Below, one piece after another: positions 60,736-64,000 of a stretch of 64,000 nucleotides of DNA; position 1 is the first letter of the stretch, and each line of letters opens with the position of its first letter. The stretch comes from Archilochus colubris. Its lineage: Eukaryota > Chordata > Aves > Apodiformes > Trochilidae. The DNA is taken from assembly GCA_023079485.1 (NCBI GenBank), contig CM041083.1, positions 169,219,400 to 169,283,399 of the forward strand. The letters run 5' to 3'. The position numbers and the translations under genes were made by a program. Under the pieces are notes generated by a model that was given only the letters and a program-made list of their open reading frames with translations, searched no databases and was not told the origin of the DNA.

Positions 60736-63700
60736 CCTGACAATTGTACCAGAGTGTCATGTGTGCCTCTTTCTTACCTTCTCATTTCTTTTTGTCTTCT
60801 TGTGTCTGCTCACTTACTTGAGGTGGAAAGGGATCAGTGCAGTCTAGTGAATTGGAAAACTCTATGTGGAAAAAAAACCTATTTACTCTTCTCACTTCAT
60901 TGCTGAAGGGGAGGCTGCCAGGGGCACACAGAGCTCAGCACCACTGTAACAGATGTAGAGACAGCGCTGTGGCTGTCGGGTAAATACGCAGAATCATCTG
61001 CTCAGCTTTTCTCTGCTCAGTCTTCCCTGCTCTGTAGCTCACCTTCAGCAGCTTCACATTTGGATGTTCCTTCCTTCCTGCTGCTCAATTCCACCACCAA
61101 ACCTCTCCTCATTATTTCCTGTTCCCTTCCCATGAGGGATAAATATCGCTGAGTAACTCTGTGACGTGGCCGCTTTTACCTTGTAGACCCAGTCCCCTGT
61201 GACAACTCATCAGCTCAAGCATAGACTTCACCTGGGAGAATTCAGAGCCACTGGTTATGTGGATCAAGAGGAATTAAGTAAGAAAGGAGATGCCACTGCC
61301 GAAGTACAGAAGGTGAAGAGCACCCTGCTTGCTTATGGCAAACCCAGAGTTGGTGTGATGGGACTGATCTGCCCATCTACACCCATGGCATGAACCAGCT
61401 CTGAACAGATGTTTGAGGCTTTGGACTTCTTTTCCCTTCCACACTCAGCAGGACACTCAATTACAAAAAAATAAAAAACAAACAACAAAAAAACCTTGGT
61501 GTATCCTTGAGGGAAAGTTAGCTGATAAAGAAGCAATGAAGTACCTCTCTTTTGCTGTTTATCCTCATTTCATTTGCTAAGCAAGAATTTTCCTGTGTCG
61601 TGTGATTCCTTAATTTAAAAATGTTCCCTTCTTTTTGGCAGCTGCAGCTTCCTCAGCTTCAACAATTCAATGTGTAAAATTCATATCAGCACTAGGCAGG
61701 CTTTGCACGCTTTTACCCCATAATCTTAATGGGAGCTGATCTTATCCCTTTAGCTGTGGATTACAAAGGCTCCCCAAGAAACTGGAGGCTACAGACACAT
61801 ATGGATAACCTTTTTAAACAGGTCTGCTTCAGAGGAGTTATATCTGAGGTAGTATGATGCAAGTAAACAACATATTTGATCTCATGGTAAACAACCAGCT
61901 CATGAAAATAGTAAAAAAAAAATAATAAAAAAATAATCTTACAGCTTCTGCACAGCCCTGCTTGAAGAGCCATCCAGTAACATTACTTAGAAAACACCAA
62001 CTCATAGCAAAGCTGGCAGGTCTCCTTCCCTGCTCTGAGCAAACTCCCTTATCTCCAAGGCACTGAACTTAGAGAAGCCTGATAGCATTTGTCTTCACCA
62101 CCCCCAGAAGATTCTTCACCTTTCCTTAGGCCAAACAGAAAGATTTCCACAACCAGAGCAGGGTGCCTGAGGGCTGCTCAGAGCTATGGTGCTATTTTTT
62201 CCTCCCATTAGCCCAGCAGGTTGTGGTTTGTGTGGGTTTTTTTTTCCCTTGTTTTAATGGTAAGGGAGGTTCTTCAAAGTTCTGCATGTCAGTGTTGTAT
62301 TTGTCCCTGAATCTGTTGTTGTAAGCCAATGCAGTATAGGCATTTGTGTGGTTTTTAGGAAGAAGTTGGATCCTGCAAGTTCTATTTATATACCTTGGTG
62401 AACTGTATTCCAAATAATTGGAAACGTTAATCATTGCATCCTTAATAGCAGCAGAAATGCTTTGCACCCCTTTAGACATCTGAGTTTCGAATGATTTTTC
62501 AAACAGTAGGTATTTTTTCTCTGTTCAAAAGCTTTAGGTGGTGTCATTTTCTTCTGCAGCCTGGTTCTGAGAGGTGCCTGCTCATGGAAAAAATGCAAAC
62601 CTTGTATTTGGATGACAGCCTGCTTCTCCCTGGGACCCATGCTATAGGATTTGGTTCTCTGAAACCAAAAAGGATGATGAAAGGGACTCTGGTGCATCAG
62701 GAAGCATGATTCTATAGTTCCCCCAAGAAAATAACTCCACCCAGAACATCATTGTCTTATGGCTCATGAACAGACACTGCTGACAAATGGATCAAATTTT
62801 CCTTCCTATGGCAGTTGTGAGGGTGACACCACATGAGGCAGAAAAAGAGCTGGTGGCATCTCTAGGCTTGGCTTTCATTATGTTAGGGATACCAGGGCCT
62901 TGCTGTTTGAAAGGAGGGGTTTGGCAACACAGCAGGAATATTCCTTAAAACACAGATGAGTTATTTTGCACGTCCCACGAAGGTCTGAGCAATATTTTGC
63001 CACACCGGGTCCGCAGAGAGGATCAGAGTCAACTTGGTTCATCAACTAAACCACACTGACTGACTTTTCCACTTTAGTCCATGTGGATGGGCAATAAAAG
63101 GTACTGTGTCAAGCCACTAAGAAGGGTTACTATAAATGAAGAATATAAAAAAATATCAAATAGCTTCATATTTGGTGAATAGCAAGTACCTGCAGTAGAA
63201 TGAATCAGGAGGGAAAACGAGTCCATAATGAGAAACTGGCTCAGACTGGGCATTTTCATATTGAATTTGCACAGGCTGCCTTAATTTTGGCATTTCTTAC
63301 CTCTGTGACTGCTTCCTTTTGTAGCCTCAGCATTTTTTTAAGGCAATTATTCCACTGTATGCAATGCAGAGTTTATATTAGGAACTCATAGAGCTTATTT
63401 ATGGAGGCACAGTCTGTCACTGGAAACATTAAATACCATGTGGGTTAAGGAATGTTAAAGAAGAGTCTCTTGAGGAATACATGGGTGGTATTCCCTGGAA
63501 AGCATCCTGAAGTATTTTTAGCTTGAATTTTCTCAATGTAGGATTAAAAGAAGCCAAAAAGAAAAGAAAAAAAAAAAAAAAAAAAGGAAAAGGCAAGATT
63601 TATCCTATGTACTGTATAACTGTAGGAGAGACTTGACATTCTGAAACAACATGAGGATGAGAGCCCTCAGAGCTCCTGGGAAAAGAAGAACAAGACCATC

Positions 63701-64000
63701 AGATTTACTGCATATTTTAATGAAGTGGTGCTTTCAGGAGCCTTCAAAACAATACTCAAAAACCCCCTCAATTGTGCTGTAGATTTTGTGTTTTGATAAC
63801 TTTGCATGCAACTGTTACAGCCACATGGAGATTAATACCTCTTCATGAAGACTTGAGACTTTGTGGATTCACACAATAAAAGCCATGTGACACTCAGCAG
63901 ATCACCTGTCTGGGACTGTTCCATGTCTTGAAACATGTTTTTACAATTCATTTTCAAAATGTAGAGTAATTGCATAGAACCTGATCTGGGTTTCACAGAG
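60736..64000. other. Intergenic, right end of window
   Basis: No gene is recognised. The plus-strand frame 61199-61393 has an even amino-acid composition (EFRATGYVDQEELSKKGDA) but no match that I know. Poly-A tracts lie at 61913-61931 and 63561-63585. Confidence 0.55.

Noticed and set aside
43061..64000. Search for the first exon of DGKH, the expected next gene in this direction
   Set aside because: I saw no second CpG island and no diacylglycerol kinase or PH-domain-like coding sequence. The gene probably starts beyond the window.

Overview
This window is vertebrate, almost certainly avian, nuclear DNA. It is AT-rich and made mostly of introns. It carries many 5'-truncated CR1 LINEs that end in the avian-type ATTCTATG tandem tail, and it has one CpG-island promoter. 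The exons are short, have consensus splice sites and encode one conserved protein. I see no bacterial-type operon, CRISPR array, rRNA or tRNA.

The only gene I can support is VWA8 (von Willebrand factor A domain-containing protein 8, a mitochondrial AAA+ ATPase). It lies on the minus strand with its 5' end at the CpG island near 42.3-43.0 kb, and it runs leftwards off the window. Nine coding exons can be placed to the base: 42458-42602, 34336-34413, 21848-21978, 19584-19694, 7248-7415, 4183-4347, 3704-3753, 3271-3379 and 320-424. Together they give 1062 nt, or 354 codons, in one uninterrupted frame. They cover the mitochondrial presequence and the first, degenerate AAA+ module. The rest of the protein, including the VWA domain, lies beyond base 1. 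All splice sites are GT-AG except intron 4, which uses a GC donor.

Layout from left to right: 1-4350 holds exons 9 to 6. 4296-4961 is a partial tandem duplication that copies the 5' part of exon 6 with its acceptor. 6551-7240 is a CR1 whose tail stops just after the donor of exon 5. 7.4-42.5 kb is long introns with several more CR1s, including two nested or inverted composites at 30.65-31.79 kb and 32.54-32.78 kb. 41873-42309 is a 23-bp minisatellite about 150 bp inside intron 1. 42.3-43.0 kb is the CpG-island promoter with an 18-bp tandem repeat on its divergent side. 43.1-64.0 kb is apparently intergenic DNA upstream of VWA8, with two minus-strand CR1s, a possible LTR-like block containing a 19-bp tandem repeat (49.48-49.84 kb) and a fold-back element (53.4 kb). 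In human the next gene in this direction is DGKH, but I found no DGKH coding exon here.

The most interesting items are the exon 6 partial duplication (a potential poison exon), the CR1 touching the exon 5 donor, the GC donor on an unusually CpG-rich exon 4, and the minisatellite that repeats donor-like sequences beside exon 1. I found no convincing novel multi-gene system.
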